Notes under the pieces: generated by a model
What the model saw: the letters and a program-made list of their open reading frames with translations, nothing else
Told to the model about the DNA's origin: nothing
The model's database searches: none
Assembly (NCBI RefSeq): GCF_014904745.1
Contig: NZ_JACZCS010000052.1
Coordinates: 40,641-104,640 of the forward strand
Direction: 5' to 3'
Length of the DNA: 64,000 nt
From: Oricola nitratireducens
GTDB taxonomy: Bacteria; Pseudomonadota; Alphaproteobacteria; Rhizobiales; Rhizobiaceae
Shown: positions 17,453 to 26,171 of the stretch, one piece after another
How the letters are laid out: each line of letters begins with the position of its first letter
How positions within the stretch are numbered: position 1 is the first letter of the stretch
Program-made: the position numbers and the translations under genes

Positions 17453-18924
17453 CAGCCCAGTTCCCGAGTTGGCGCCTGCATCCGCCGAAACGGTTTTGCA
17501 AGCAGGTCACGTGCATCGAGCAAATCCCTGCGCAGGAGGATCACGGCGGCTGCGACATAGACCACGGCACCGATCACGATCCCGCCTATCAGCACGAGTT
17601 CCTGCGGGGTGCCGCCCGGCGCCCCGGCGAGCCACGCGCTTACCGCTGCAAACATTGCCGCCGTTGCGATCGCAAGTCGCGGATAGACGGCGAGCGGCCT
17701 CATCACGTCGATGCCGGCGATGCGTTGGGCGTAATACAGAAAAACCGGCAGGAGAAGGAAGTTGCCGGCCGCAAGCGCCGCGATTGTCGCCTCGAGATTG
17801 AACTGGGCGGCAATTGTCATCAGGGCTCCGGCAATGAAGGTGTAGGCGACGTCGAAACGCAGGATCAGGCGCGAATGGCCGAGGGCAAGGATGGTGAATG
17901 CGCAGATGCCGTCGATCGTGCGTTGCAGCCCGACCAGCATAATGATTTGGACGGCGAGAACGCCGTTGACCCATTGTTCGCCGAACACGAGCGGAATCGC
18001 CACCGGCGCGATGGCGGCAAATCCCATGAAGGCCGGAAAGCCGACGATACCGGTCGTGCGTATGGCGGCGTTGAAAAATGTGTCGATCTTGTCCGGTTCG
18101 TTCTGGATCCGTGCGACCGCCGGCATCGTCACCGTAACCATCGGTCCGACGAATGCTTCGACCAGAAGGTCGAGCGGACGGCGGGCGAGCGCGTAGATGC
18201 CGACCGCGGAGGGACCCAGAAATGTGCCGAGGATGATTTTTGGCATTTCGTTGTTTGCCAAGGACCACAGGGACTGGGCGACGATCGGGGCCGCGAATGG
18301 AAACAATTCGCGGCAATGGGCATAGGAAAATTTCAGGCGTGGATGCCAAGCGCTGCCGAGAAGGATGACCGTCGTCTCCACGGCGGCCTTGGATATTTGC
18401 ATCGACACGATGCTCCACATGCCGAACCCGGCTATCGCCATGGCGATGCCGACCGTCCCGCCGACGGCCGTGCCGGTCAGCGTGCGCAGAGCGAACAGGC
18501 GGAATTGAAGGTTGCGTTTGAGAACTGCGGCCGGAACCGCCGCGAGAGCCTGAATCACCACGATGAGACTGCCCCACCGGATCAGCCCGACGATCTCCGG
18601 CTGACCGAAGGCATCGGCGAGAACACCGGAAAAGGCCCAGACGAGCGAAGCGAGAGCGGCGCCCACGGCGGCCAGGAACCAGAATGCGGAGTCGAGATGG
18701 AGAGGGTCGATTTCCTGGCGCTGTATGAGCGCTTCGGGTATCCCCCTCGTAACCGGAACGGCAAGAATGATCGGCGCGACCATCGCCAAGGTCGCAAGGC
18801 CGATCGCCTCCGGGCCAAGGTGGCGGGCCAGAATGACGAATACGGCCAGCATCGTCAGATGGCGGCCCCATGTCTCGAAGGTTGACCAGGCAGCACCGCT
18901 GACGATTTTTCTGGTCAGCGACAT
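17452..18924 (-). CDS. second Wzx-type oligosaccharide flippase
   Basis: The 490-residue polytopic membrane protein has 12-14 helices and starts MSLTRKIVSGAAWSTFETWG, a typical opening of the lipopolysaccharide/EPS flippase (Polysacc_synt, MVF) family. The IYALARRPLDLLVEAFVGPM segment and the conserved helix pairs fit WzxC-like proteins. It is coupled to the downstream GT4 gene by a 1-bp overlap. GGAG lies 11 bp upstream of the ATG. It differs clearly from the flippase at 4280-5806, so the locus carries two exporters and may make two polymers. Confidence 0.9.
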   Translation of the reverse strand: MSLTRKIVSGAAWSTFETWGRHLTMLAVFVILARHLGPEAIGLATLAMVAPIILAVPVTRGIPEALIQRQEIDPLHLDSAFWFLAAVGAALASLVWAFSGVLADAFGQPEIVGLIRWGSLIVVIQALAAVPAAVLKRNLQFRLFALRTLTGTAVGGTVGIAMAIAGFGMWSIVSMQISKAAVETTVILLGSAWHPRLKFSYAHCRELFPFAAPIVAQSLWSLANNEMPKIILGTFLGPSAVGIYALARRPLDLLVEAFVGPMVTVTMPAVARIQNEPDKIDTFFNAAIRTTGIVGFPAFMGFAAIAPVAIPLVFGEQWVNGVLAVQIIMLVGLQRTIDGICAFTILALGHSRLILRFDVAYTFIAGALMTIAAQFNLEATIAALAAGNFLLLPVFLYYAQRIAGIDVMRPLAVYPRLAIATAAMFAAVSAWLAGAPGGTPQELVLIGGIVIGAVVYVAAAVILLRRDLLDARDLLAKPFRRMQAPTRELG

Positions 18925-19622
18925 GGTGTACCGGACTCCTGCTCGGTTTTGGCGACGAAAATTGCCCGGCGCATTTTCACGTCACGGCACCGAGGCGTAC
19001 GCTCCCGAATGTCCGGGCATGTCGTGCCCAGCATGGCGGTCCTGTCCATAAGCGCTTCGTCACCTTGTTCGACTTCGTGAAGGATTGGCTGCCAACCTAC
19101 GCGCTCGCGCCAAGCGGGCATATGCTCCAATAATGAGGAGGCCATACAGTCTCTTACACCTTTCGGCGGTCTTTTCCGGGCTTCGCTCGAAGGCATGGTA
19201 GGCGGATCTGCCGTTGCGCCGGATCCGGACCGCAGCGGTTCCCGGCTTACTGCGCAATCCGCTTTTCCCGCGTATGGTAAGCTTGCACCTTGGAAGTACC
19301 AGGGGAGCATTTGCACAAGCCTTTCGGATGAAGACGGCGGCTGGTCAACGGCCAATGCCGGTCTTTGCCTGTACCAAAGTCCGTGGTGACTTGGGCCCGG
19401 GATTCGTCGACATTTGAGCATCGCAAAGTCGGTCTTCAGGTAGACTCGGTTTCTAAACATCCTGGACTTGGCATCCGCGCTCATATCGGGTGAGGGCATT
19501 TTATTTTTTGCGAGTAGAAGGGGGGCTACGACAATGAACAAAGAGCGCGTGCATCGCGCCACGAACTGTATTCACGGTCGGCACATGCCGGCGCTATTCC
19601 ATCTCGAACTCCAGCTAGTAAA
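18925..19622. other. 700-bp spacer upstream of flippase and methyltransferase genes
   Basis: The two flanking genes diverge from here. The minus-strand frame 18915-19562 is open for 215 codons and overlaps the flippase start by 10 bp. Its product is rich in R, P and S with no recognised motif, and a neighbouring frame (19060-19257) looks equally plausible. I see either non-coding DNA or a decayed gene. Confidence 0.35.
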
Positions 19623-20846
19623 ATGCTTGATACGCCCGACCTGAAAACCGACCATAAACACAGTGCTTCAAAAACACCGGTTCGCTGCCCTTGCTGCGCC
19701 GAGGACGTCACGGAGACGATCTATCACGTCCCATCGATACCGGTGCACAGTTGCGTCCTGCTCGCTTCTGTCGAAGAGGCCCTTGCCTTTCCTCGCCGCG
19801 ACCTGACGCTGGCATTTTGCGATGCCTGCGGATTCCTGTTCAACCGGGATTTCGACGAAGACGTTATGAGGTACTCGACCGATTTCGAGGAATCCCAGCA
19901 TTTTTCCGGAACATTCAACTCGTTTGCACGGGAACTCGCCAAGGAAGTCGCCGACAGATGCTCGGTCTCGGGAAAGCACGTGCTCGAGATAGGTTGTGGC
20001 AAAGGGGAATTCCTGGCCGAACTTTGCAAGCTCGGCGGCGCCACCGGACTCGGCATCGATCCCGGATACAGGCCGGATGAGGGGCGCGGTACGCAGGACG
20101 AGGCTCTTGAATTCATCGTCGATCACTTCGGGCCGAAATACGAACATCTCAGTGCCGACGTCGTCTTGTGCCGGCATACGCTCGAACACATCCCGCATGT
20201 AGCGGATTTCATCCGCGCAATCCGTGGAATGACGGATTCGGACGAGACATGGGTCGTCTTCGAAACGCCCGACGCGAAGCGTGTGCTCGACGAAGCCGCG
20301 TTCTGGGACATCTACTACGAACATTGCTCGTATTTCAGTCCGGGGGCCCATGCGCGCCTGTTCCGCCAGGAAGGCTTCGAGGTCACGGATTTGCAGCTGG
20401 TCTATGACCACCAATATATCGTGCAGTATGCAAAACCGGCGCCCGGGCCGACGGGGCCGGCCTTACCGCTGGAGGATGACCTTGCCGAAATGCGGCAATT
20501 GCGGAAGAGCTTCCCTGAACGCGTCCGCAAGCTCCAGGAGCAATGGCGCGACCGCATCCGCGCCGCTCACGCCGCCGGTCGCAAGGTGTATCTGTGGGGT
20601 GGCGGCTCCAAGGCCGTATCGTTCCTCACGACGCTGGGTCTCGGCGAAGAAGTGCAAGGTGCCGTGGACATCAATCCCTACAAGCAGGGCAAATTCACGC
20701 CCGGCACGGGCCATCCGGTCATTGCTCCCGAAACACTGCTGGATAATCCTCCGGATCTGGTCATCGTCATGAATCCCATCTATGTCCGGGAAATCGGACA
20801 AACACTGAGTTCGCTTGGTCTCGATCCTGAAGTCGTGGCCGTATGA
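19623..20846 (+). CDS. sugar C-methyltransferase-type SAM-dependent methyltransferase
   Basis: The 407-residue product has three parts. First is an N-terminal zinc-binding segment (CPCC near 24-27, CDACG near 81-85). Second is a class I methyltransferase core with SAM motif VLEIGCGKGEFLAELCKLGG (about residues 120-140) and post-motif DVVLCRHTLEHI. Third is a C-terminal Methyltransf_14 domain (VYLWGGGSKAVSFL, INPYKQGKFTPGTG). This is the layout of TylCIII/NovU-like enzymes that C-methylate nucleotide-activated keto-sugars. No clear ribosome binding site precedes ATG 19623. It overlaps the next gene by 4 bp (ATGA). It is a paralogue of the protein at 26172-27371. Confidence 0.85.
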   Translation: MLDTPDLKTDHKHSASKTPVRCPCCAEDVTETIYHVPSIPVHSCVLLASVEEALAFPRRDLTLAFCDACGFLFNRDFDEDVMRYSTDFEESQHFSGTFNSFARELAKEVADRCSVSGKHVLEIGCGKGEFLAELCKLGGATGLGIDPGYRPDEGRGTQDEALEFIVDHFGPKYEHLSADVVLCRHTLEHIPHVADFIRAIRGMTDSDETWVVFETPDAKRVLDEAAFWDIYYEHCSYFSPGAHARLFRQEGFEVTDLQLVYDHQYIVQYAKPAPGPTGPALPLEDDLAEMRQLRKSFPERVRKLQEQWRDRIRAAHAAGRKVYLWGGGSKAVSFLTTLGLGEEVQGAVDINPYKQGKFTPGTGHPVIAPETLLDNPPDLVIVMNPIYVREIGQTLSSLGLDPEVVAV

Positions 20847-21829
20847 CCGCGAAGCCGGACAATGGCATTCCGCCGCGCGTCTCTCTCGGCTTGCCCGTCT
20901 ACAATGGCGAGAAGTATGTGGCGACGGCTATCGAATCCGTTCTCGCCCAGGACTTCGAAGATTTCGAGCTCGTGATTACCGACAATGCGTCGACCGACAG
21001 GACGGAAGAGATCTGCCGAACTTTCGCTGCCAGCGACGAGCGGATCCGGTATCATAGGAACGAACGCAATCTCGGGGCTTGCGCCAATTTCAACCGATGC
21101 TTTGAACTGAGCTCGGGGGAGTTTTTCAAGTGGTGCGCCTGTGACGATTACCTGAGCCCGAACTTCGTTGGCGCGTGCGTGCGTACGCTCGATACAAACC
21201 CCAAGGCGGTTCTCGCCTATGCAACAACGCAAAGCATCGACCAGGATGGCAATCCTATTCCGCTGGTCGGCAAGACGATGGGCGAAAAGACAGATCTTCG
21301 CCCGGCCAGGAGATATCGGGACATCCTCTATAACAAGGGGACCTGTTTCGAGATTTTCGGATTGTTTCGCAGTGAAGCGCTGAAGCGATCGTCGTTGCAC
21401 CGTCCCTATTATGGCTCCGATTTCGCTCTAATCGCCGAGATTGCGCTTCTCGGACAGCTCGTCCACGTTTCGGAGGCGATTTTCTATAATCGCGAGCATG
21501 CGGACAGATCGATCAATATTGCCGACAAGATGGCCCGCGTCGCCTGGCACAGGGGCGATGCCAACAGAAAGAGTTCGCGCGAACATACGATGTTGCTGGC
21601 GCATCTTTTCGAGATTGCCTTTCGGCACCGCAAGGAGGCGCCGTTGGGCAGCATGTTGCTGTACACCGCCGCCTTTGCCATGACGCCGGTTCAATTGTCC
21701 AGATATGCGCTAGAGACGATCGGCATCCTCCTTCCGGGCGCGTCAGACCGGCTGCGCAGGATCGGATGGTCCGCGGTGGACATGTTTCACGGTCATGGGG
21801 GATCTGTTCGCCGCCAAGGCCACAAATGA
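20843..21829 (+). CDS. family 2 glycosyltransferase
   Basis: The 328-residue product has a GT-A domain with VSLGLPVYNGEKYVATAIES at the start, the nucleotide-contacting ITDNASTDRTEEI, and CACDDYLSPNF containing the metal-binding Asp pair. A C-terminal extension of about 100 residues follows, ending in a possible amphipathic membrane-associated region. It is translationally coupled to the methyltransferase by an ATGA overlap. It converges, 17 bp away, on a large unknown protein gene. It resembles the GT2 at 23981-24955 closely enough to suggest duplication. Confidence 0.9.
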   Translation: MTAKPDNGIPPRVSLGLPVYNGEKYVATAIESVLAQDFEDFELVITDNASTDRTEEICRTFAASDERIRYHRNERNLGACANFNRCFELSSGEFFKWCACDDYLSPNFVGACVRTLDTNPKAVLAYATTQSIDQDGNPIPLVGKTMGEKTDLRPARRYRDILYNKGTCFEIFGLFRSEALKRSSLHRPYYGSDFALIAEIALLGQLVHVSEAIFYNREHADRSINIADKMARVAWHRGDANRKSSREHTMLLAHLFEIAFRHRKEAPLGSMLLYTAAFAMTPVQLSRYALETIGILLPGASDRLRRIGWSAVDMFHGHGGSVRRQGHK

Positions 21830-21846
21830 GGCCGCGTTCGGGCGCT

Positions 21847-23964
21847 TCAGCGACGGGCCGTAAACCTGTTGATCGTCGAGCCGGTGTCGGTGCCCCATTC
21901 CCAGTTGATCGCGATGCCGACGCGGGTAATGCGTAGCGGCGGATCGTCAGGGTAGAGGTCGGTCAACGCGCGTTGCATGATCGGCTCATCGTCGATGTAG
22001 ATGTTGAAGTGGTCGCCGTCGAACGCCACCCGGAGGCGGAATTCCTTGCCCCAGACGATCTTGTCGGCGACGTTTGTCCACACCGCGTCGTAGAGCTCCT
22101 CGAAGCCCCACCGCTTGGTGAACACCGACATCGAAGCGCCTCCGTAGATGTCATCCAGCCATGTGGAGATGGACAGGTAGTTGTCCTTGTCCTGCCAGAA
22201 TGCAAGACCGACGCGGCAGCGGTGCTGTTGTCCGCGACAGGTTCCCGGGGGCGTGACCGCCACTTCGAGATCGGCAAAGTCGGGATCGCTCCAGGGTAGC
22301 GTGTAGAATGCGCGATTTGGAAATGGCTCCTCGACGGTCGCCTGCACCTTTGCTCCAGAGTGGCCGTCCAGTTCGACGGAACCGATTCCCAGCGTCCGTT
22401 CCCAGGAAACACTGCCGCCTTGCGGGACATGTTCCGCTAGATTTTCCTGCGCTCCGGCGAAATCGTCCTCGTATACGGTTTGCCCGCCGAACCGGCTCCA
22501 TGGTGGATCGAAACGGATTGCCTCCGGTATCGGGACCGCGCGCGGATGCGCTTCGAATTCGCGCATGCGCAGACCCGCTGCGACGGGATTGCCGCCCAGC
22601 CACAGCCCCACGCCGGTTGCGCCTTCTAGGTGATCGTCTTCGATCCAGGCATCGAAAAGATGGTCGCCATTCAGATAGCAGCCGATCTGGCCATGGGAGT
22701 CCAGGATCTGAAGCGAATGCTCGGCATTGGCTCCAAGCCGATGTCGCGCATCGCTTGCCACCACCGTCTCGACGCCTGCGGTCACCCTTACCAGCTTGCA
22801 GTCATCCGACGAAACCCGGCAGAGCCAGTAGTTGTCACGGTCGACGACGCGCCACGCCAGGCCGGCGGCGGTTGGTGCGTCACCGGTATCGATCATGGCA
22901 TGGACGAGGCCGGAAATCGCACCCGGATCCGCGATCGCGAGGGCGTCGCTGGCGCCGTTAACGGCACCCGATCCCGTTCGAATGATACTGCCTTTCAGGA
23001 TATGCCATTCCGGGTTGGGGTGGTCTCCATCCTCGATCGGGCCGTTTCCCGTCAGCGGATCGCCGGCATGCGCCGTTCCGAACGGTGAAGCCAACTCGGG
23101 CAATTGCAGAATGCGAACGCCATGAACCCGCGTGTCGACACGGAACCCGATTTGGCCGAGCGCGCTCTGATGGATGCCGGGATAAAGGATCTCGTCGTCG
23201 TTGAACGGATCGATGGCGACTGGTCTCATCATCGGGAAGGCGGCCATTCCATGGGCGCCTTGCGAGGCGGCGGCGTAGTACACGGCACCGCGTTCGCGCA
23301 GGACTACGACATACTGGACCTGGAGGTTCATCAGGCGACGAAACGCGCTCAAGCACCGGTTGCCGACGCGGGCCCACAGCTCACCGTTTTCGCCCTCCGC
23401 GGCATGCATGATGAAGCCGCATCCGTCTTTGGGGGGATCGGCCGGCGCTTTGGTCGTGAACCAACCCAGCGCCAGGTTCTCGTTCAGGTCCGGCATGCCG
23501 AAGGTTCTCGATGTGCTGCGCATCCACCAGAGAATGCGCCGCAACGTGCCTTTCTTCCGCGGCCCCAGCGCCCACGCCAGGGCCCGTGCCGGCCATGGAT
23601 CGGCGTTGGGTCCTTTACCCCAGCGGTAGATCCGCTTGATGAAACTGTCCGGGTTGGGCGTGCCCTGCGAGGTATTGTGTCCGTTCGTTATCGATACGGC
23701 GAAAACGAGCCCGTTTTCACGCCGGAACGGGCCGTAGGCGATCCCCTGGCGTCCCCAACCGGGCCTGGTGAGCGGCTGGAACCGGAGTGCGCCGCGACTG
23801 ATCGCGATCTGGCGTTCGACGTCGGTACCGAGCCGCGTGGCGCCGCCGCTTGCGCGCGTGCCGATCACCTTGCCCGCCGGGCGTTCGTCCGAAAAGCAAT
23901 CCTCGATCGGCGTGGTCTCGCATTCTGTCGGCGCGGTCGGGCCCGTCCTGAGTGGCGCCGTCAT
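21847..23964 (-). CDS. large unknown protein with two concanavalin-like beta-sandwich regions
   Basis: The 705-residue product has no signal peptide or membrane helix. I do not recognise a named family. Two segments look like LamG/DUF1080-type beta sandwiches. One spans about residues 370-490 (AGLAWRVVDRDNYWLCRVSS ... GATGVGLWLGGNPVAAGLRM). The other spans about 510-705 (VGLAFWQDKDNYLSISTW ... FNIYIDDEPIMQRAL). These folds usually bind or cleave glycans. The N-terminal half is tryptophan-rich with no visible catalytic motif. ATG 23964 has GGAG 5 bp upstream. It is last in a minus-strand operon of glycosyltransferases and methyltransferases, so a role in polymer modification or binding is plausible. 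Confidence 0.72.
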   Translation of the reverse strand: MTAPLRTGPTAPTECETTPIEDCFSDERPAGKVIGTRASGGATRLGTDVERQIAISRGALRFQPLTRPGWGRQGIAYGPFRRENGLVFAVSITNGHNTSQGTPNPDSFIKRIYRWGKGPNADPWPARALAWALGPRKKGTLRRILWWMRSTSRTFGMPDLNENLALGWFTTKAPADPPKDGCGFIMHAAEGENGELWARVGNRCLSAFRRLMNLQVQYVVVLRERGAVYYAAASQGAHGMAAFPMMRPVAIDPFNDDEILYPGIHQSALGQIGFRVDTRVHGVRILQLPELASPFGTAHAGDPLTGNGPIEDGDHPNPEWHILKGSIIRTGSGAVNGASDALAIADPGAISGLVHAMIDTGDAPTAAGLAWRVVDRDNYWLCRVSSDDCKLVRVTAGVETVVASDARHRLGANAEHSLQILDSHGQIGCYLNGDHLFDAWIEDDHLEGATGVGLWLGGNPVAAGLRMREFEAHPRAVPIPEAIRFDPPWSRFGGQTVYEDDFAGAQENLAEHVPQGGSVSWERTLGIGSVELDGHSGAKVQATVEEPFPNRAFYTLPWSDPDFADLEVAVTPPGTCRGQQHRCRVGLAFWQDKDNYLSISTWLDDIYGGASMSVFTKRWGFEELYDAVWTNVADKIVWGKEFRLRVAFDGDHFNIYIDDEPIMQRALTDLYPDDPPLRITRVGIAINWEWGTDTGSTINRFTARR

Positions 23965-23980
23965 CGGAACTCCATCAATT

Positions 23981-24955
23981 CTACCACTTCTTGATGGCTT
24001 TTCCGGAGTGCGTCTTGCCACCAATCAATCGTCTCAGGTTGATCAGGATTTCCCGTATCAGCGTCCGGCCTTCGTGCCGGCTCCGCAGATAGTAGGATAT
24101 CATCTCGGCGATACACGCCAATCGCTGATGACCGGGCAGGGGAGACCGCATGACAGCAGCCAAGCGTCCGCCGAATACCCTCCACATCGGGAACAGGAAG
24201 CGCGCGGTGTGGTTGCGGCCGGTGAACCAGACGATCCGGCTGTCATATGCCTCGCTGGCGCGCATCGAACGTCCTGGATGATCGCGCTTGTAGAAAAGGA
24301 CTTCGTCAACTTCGACGAACCGGCCGAACATCAGGAGCTCCTCAAGCAGCACGGTGTCGGAAGAAATATAGCTGCCGATCAACCCGGTTTTTTCGAGCAG
24401 ATCCCTGCGCATCAGTCCGTAAACGGGAATCCACAGGCCTTCTCCAACATTCTCGTCCCATGTGCCGCTGCGGTCGAATTCGAGGATGTAGTCATGAAAG
24501 CGATGCAGGCGGGCGGAAGCCGTGCCCCGGTCCAGGCCCAAATTATGGAACAGCGGCACCATTTGCCGGCCGGTCGCGTCGATCATCATCGAACGCGTAT
24601 AGGCGAGCACGGCGTCCGGCGATTTGCCGACAGCTTCCAGACATCGCTCGAGATAGTTTTCGCCCCAGAGATCGTCGTGATTTGCCCAGGCGAAATATTG
24701 GCCTCGCGATAGTTGGAAAGCCTTGTTGAAGTTCGCCGCCGCACCGATATTCTGATCGTTTCTGAAATATCTAACGCGTTCATCGCGCACAGCAAATTGT
24801 CTGCAGATCCTCTCGGTTCCGTCGCTTGAACAATTATCCGAGATAATCAGCTCGAAATCACGAAAACTCTGCTGGAGGAGCGATGTAATCGCGCGCTCCA
24901 GATACTCCTCTCCGTTGTAAACGGGCAAGCCGACCGAAATAGACGGGTGCATCAT
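23981..24955 (-). CDS. family 2 glycosyltransferase
   Basis: The 324-residue GT-A enzyme has SISVGLPVYNGEEYLERAIT, the ISDNCSSDGTERI nucleotide site and the NHDDLWGENY metal-binding motif. Its start codon overlaps the stop of the upstream gene (ATGA, 24952-24955), and the next gene starts 17 bp after its stop. That makes a tight operon running from 30491 down to 21847. It is similar along its length to the GT2 at 20843-21829. Confidence 0.9.
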   Translation of the reverse strand: MMHPSISVGLPVYNGEEYLERAITSLLQQSFRDFELIISDNCSSDGTERICRQFAVRDERVRYFRNDQNIGAAANFNKAFQLSRGQYFAWANHDDLWGENYLERCLEAVGKSPDAVLAYTRSMMIDATGRQMVPLFHNLGLDRGTASARLHRFHDYILEFDRSGTWDENVGEGLWIPVYGLMRRDLLEKTGLIGSYISSDTVLLEELLMFGRFVEVDEVLFYKRDHPGRSMRASEAYDSRIVWFTGRNHTARFLFPMWRVFGGRLAAVMRSPLPGHQRLACIAEMISYYLRSRHEGRTLIREILINLRRLIGGKTHSGKAIKKW

Positions 24956-26130
24956 ATCACCTTCCCTGCGGTTTCGGAGGCGCGGTTCGATCGTGGATGG
25001 CGGGCGGGCAGGGAACCGAGTTCGGCGGGAGCCGGCACCGTTCGGATTTCGGACCGATCCTTTGTCGCAACAGGTGCAAGCCGTCCGGAATTCCGTGCAA
25101 GCAATCCGCTGACGTCGCGTATCAGACCGAGTTCGACGAGCTGTTCCGCTCCTTCGAATTTCAAGCTTCCGCCATAAGTCAGGTAGATCCGGTCTTCCCG
25201 GTCAATCGCGTTGGCATAACGCATGTATTCGGCTCCGCGCCGGTAGTGCTCGCCGCGCAATGCCTCAATCCTCACGCGCGCGGCGAAATCCGCCAGGAAC
25301 TTGAAATGGCCGAATACGCAATTTTCGCGGAAGAAGGTTGCCCCGACGACGTTGTGATTGTTTTCGTATTCAACCCCGTTTCCGGAAAGAACCAGAGGGG
25401 CCTTGGAAAGGGCAGGCATTTGTTGTGGCATGAGCCGGACCAGCAGCGGCAGTAGACGTTCCGGGACAATCGGGATGAAACGATCGATCTGTCCACGGAC
25501 GAAATGGGAAAACCACGTGGTGGATATTTCCCGACGGTAGGACGAGAGCATTCTCATCCGCGGGCCGCCGACGACCTCGATACCGACGATCGGTGGCGCC
25601 CAGGGTTTGCGGGGCGGGGCTCGGAAGTGATATTCGCCGTCGAAGCAGGGGGCGACGGCGAAGGGATCGGCGTCCTCTCGAAGCGTGGCTTCCTCGAGCG
25701 GGCCTTTTGGGTACATGTCGAGCATGAATCCGAAAACCGCATTGCACCCCTCATCTGCCGCTTGCTGGACAAAGGTTGCCACGGGAACGTTCGGCCAATC
25801 CCGATAGACCAAAAACTCGTCGGCATCCGCGAAAAGTACCCAGGTCGACGGCGTGACGCGCTTGTGAAACTCGTTCAGCCAATGAACCCCGAAAGCAACC
25901 GATGAGAAGCTCTCAGTCAGCCTGGTCATAACAACATCGGGCTGTTCCGACAGGTATTCCGCGGTTCCATCAGTCGATCCGTTGTCGATGATCGCGAACG
26001 CCCGCACGCCCATCGCGCGATAGTGGCGAAGCCAGGCACGAATGCGCAGGTTTTCGTTCCGCATGACGCCGAAAACGACTACCTTCTCATTCATGCTATT
26101 GATTTCGTTTATAAACGCGAGAGGCAGCAT
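24952..26130 (-). CDS. glycosyltransferase family 2/92-like protein
   Basis: The 392-residue product belongs to the Glyco_tranf_2_4/GT92-like group. It has MNEKVVVFGVMRNENLRIRA at the start of the domain, AIIDNGSTDGTAEYLSEQP, and the donor-site DxD in LFADADEFLVYRDW. Such enzymes act in the cytoplasm on cell-surface glycans. ATG 26130 has AGGA 5 bp upstream. ATG 26094, at the domain edge, has no ribosome binding site. The C-terminal 60 residues are polar and variable. The stop overlaps the next gene by 4 bp. Confidence 0.85.
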   Translation of the reverse strand: MLPLAFINEINSMNEKVVVFGVMRNENLRIRAWLRHYRAMGVRAFAIIDNGSTDGTAEYLSEQPDVVMTRLTESFSSVAFGVHWLNEFHKRVTPSTWVLFADADEFLVYRDWPNVPVATFVQQAADEGCNAVFGFMLDMYPKGPLEEATLREDADPFAVAPCFDGEYHFRAPPRKPWAPPIVGIEVVGGPRMRMLSSYRREISTTWFSHFVRGQIDRFIPIVPERLLPLLVRLMPQQMPALSKAPLVLSGNGVEYENNHNVVGATFFRENCVFGHFKFLADFAARVRIEALRGEHYRRGAEYMRYANAIDREDRIYLTYGGSLKFEGAEQLVELGLIRDVSGLLARNSGRLAPVATKDRSEIRTVPAPAELGSLPARHPRSNRASETAGKVI

Positions 26131-26171
26131 GATCGTCCTACCCGGTGTAACGGCGACGGGATTCCAAACCG

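Noticed and set aside
17725..18885. A 386-codon plus-strand frame opposite the second flippase
   Set aside because: The minus-strand protein has a full set of membrane helices. The plus frame is highly charged with no motif.
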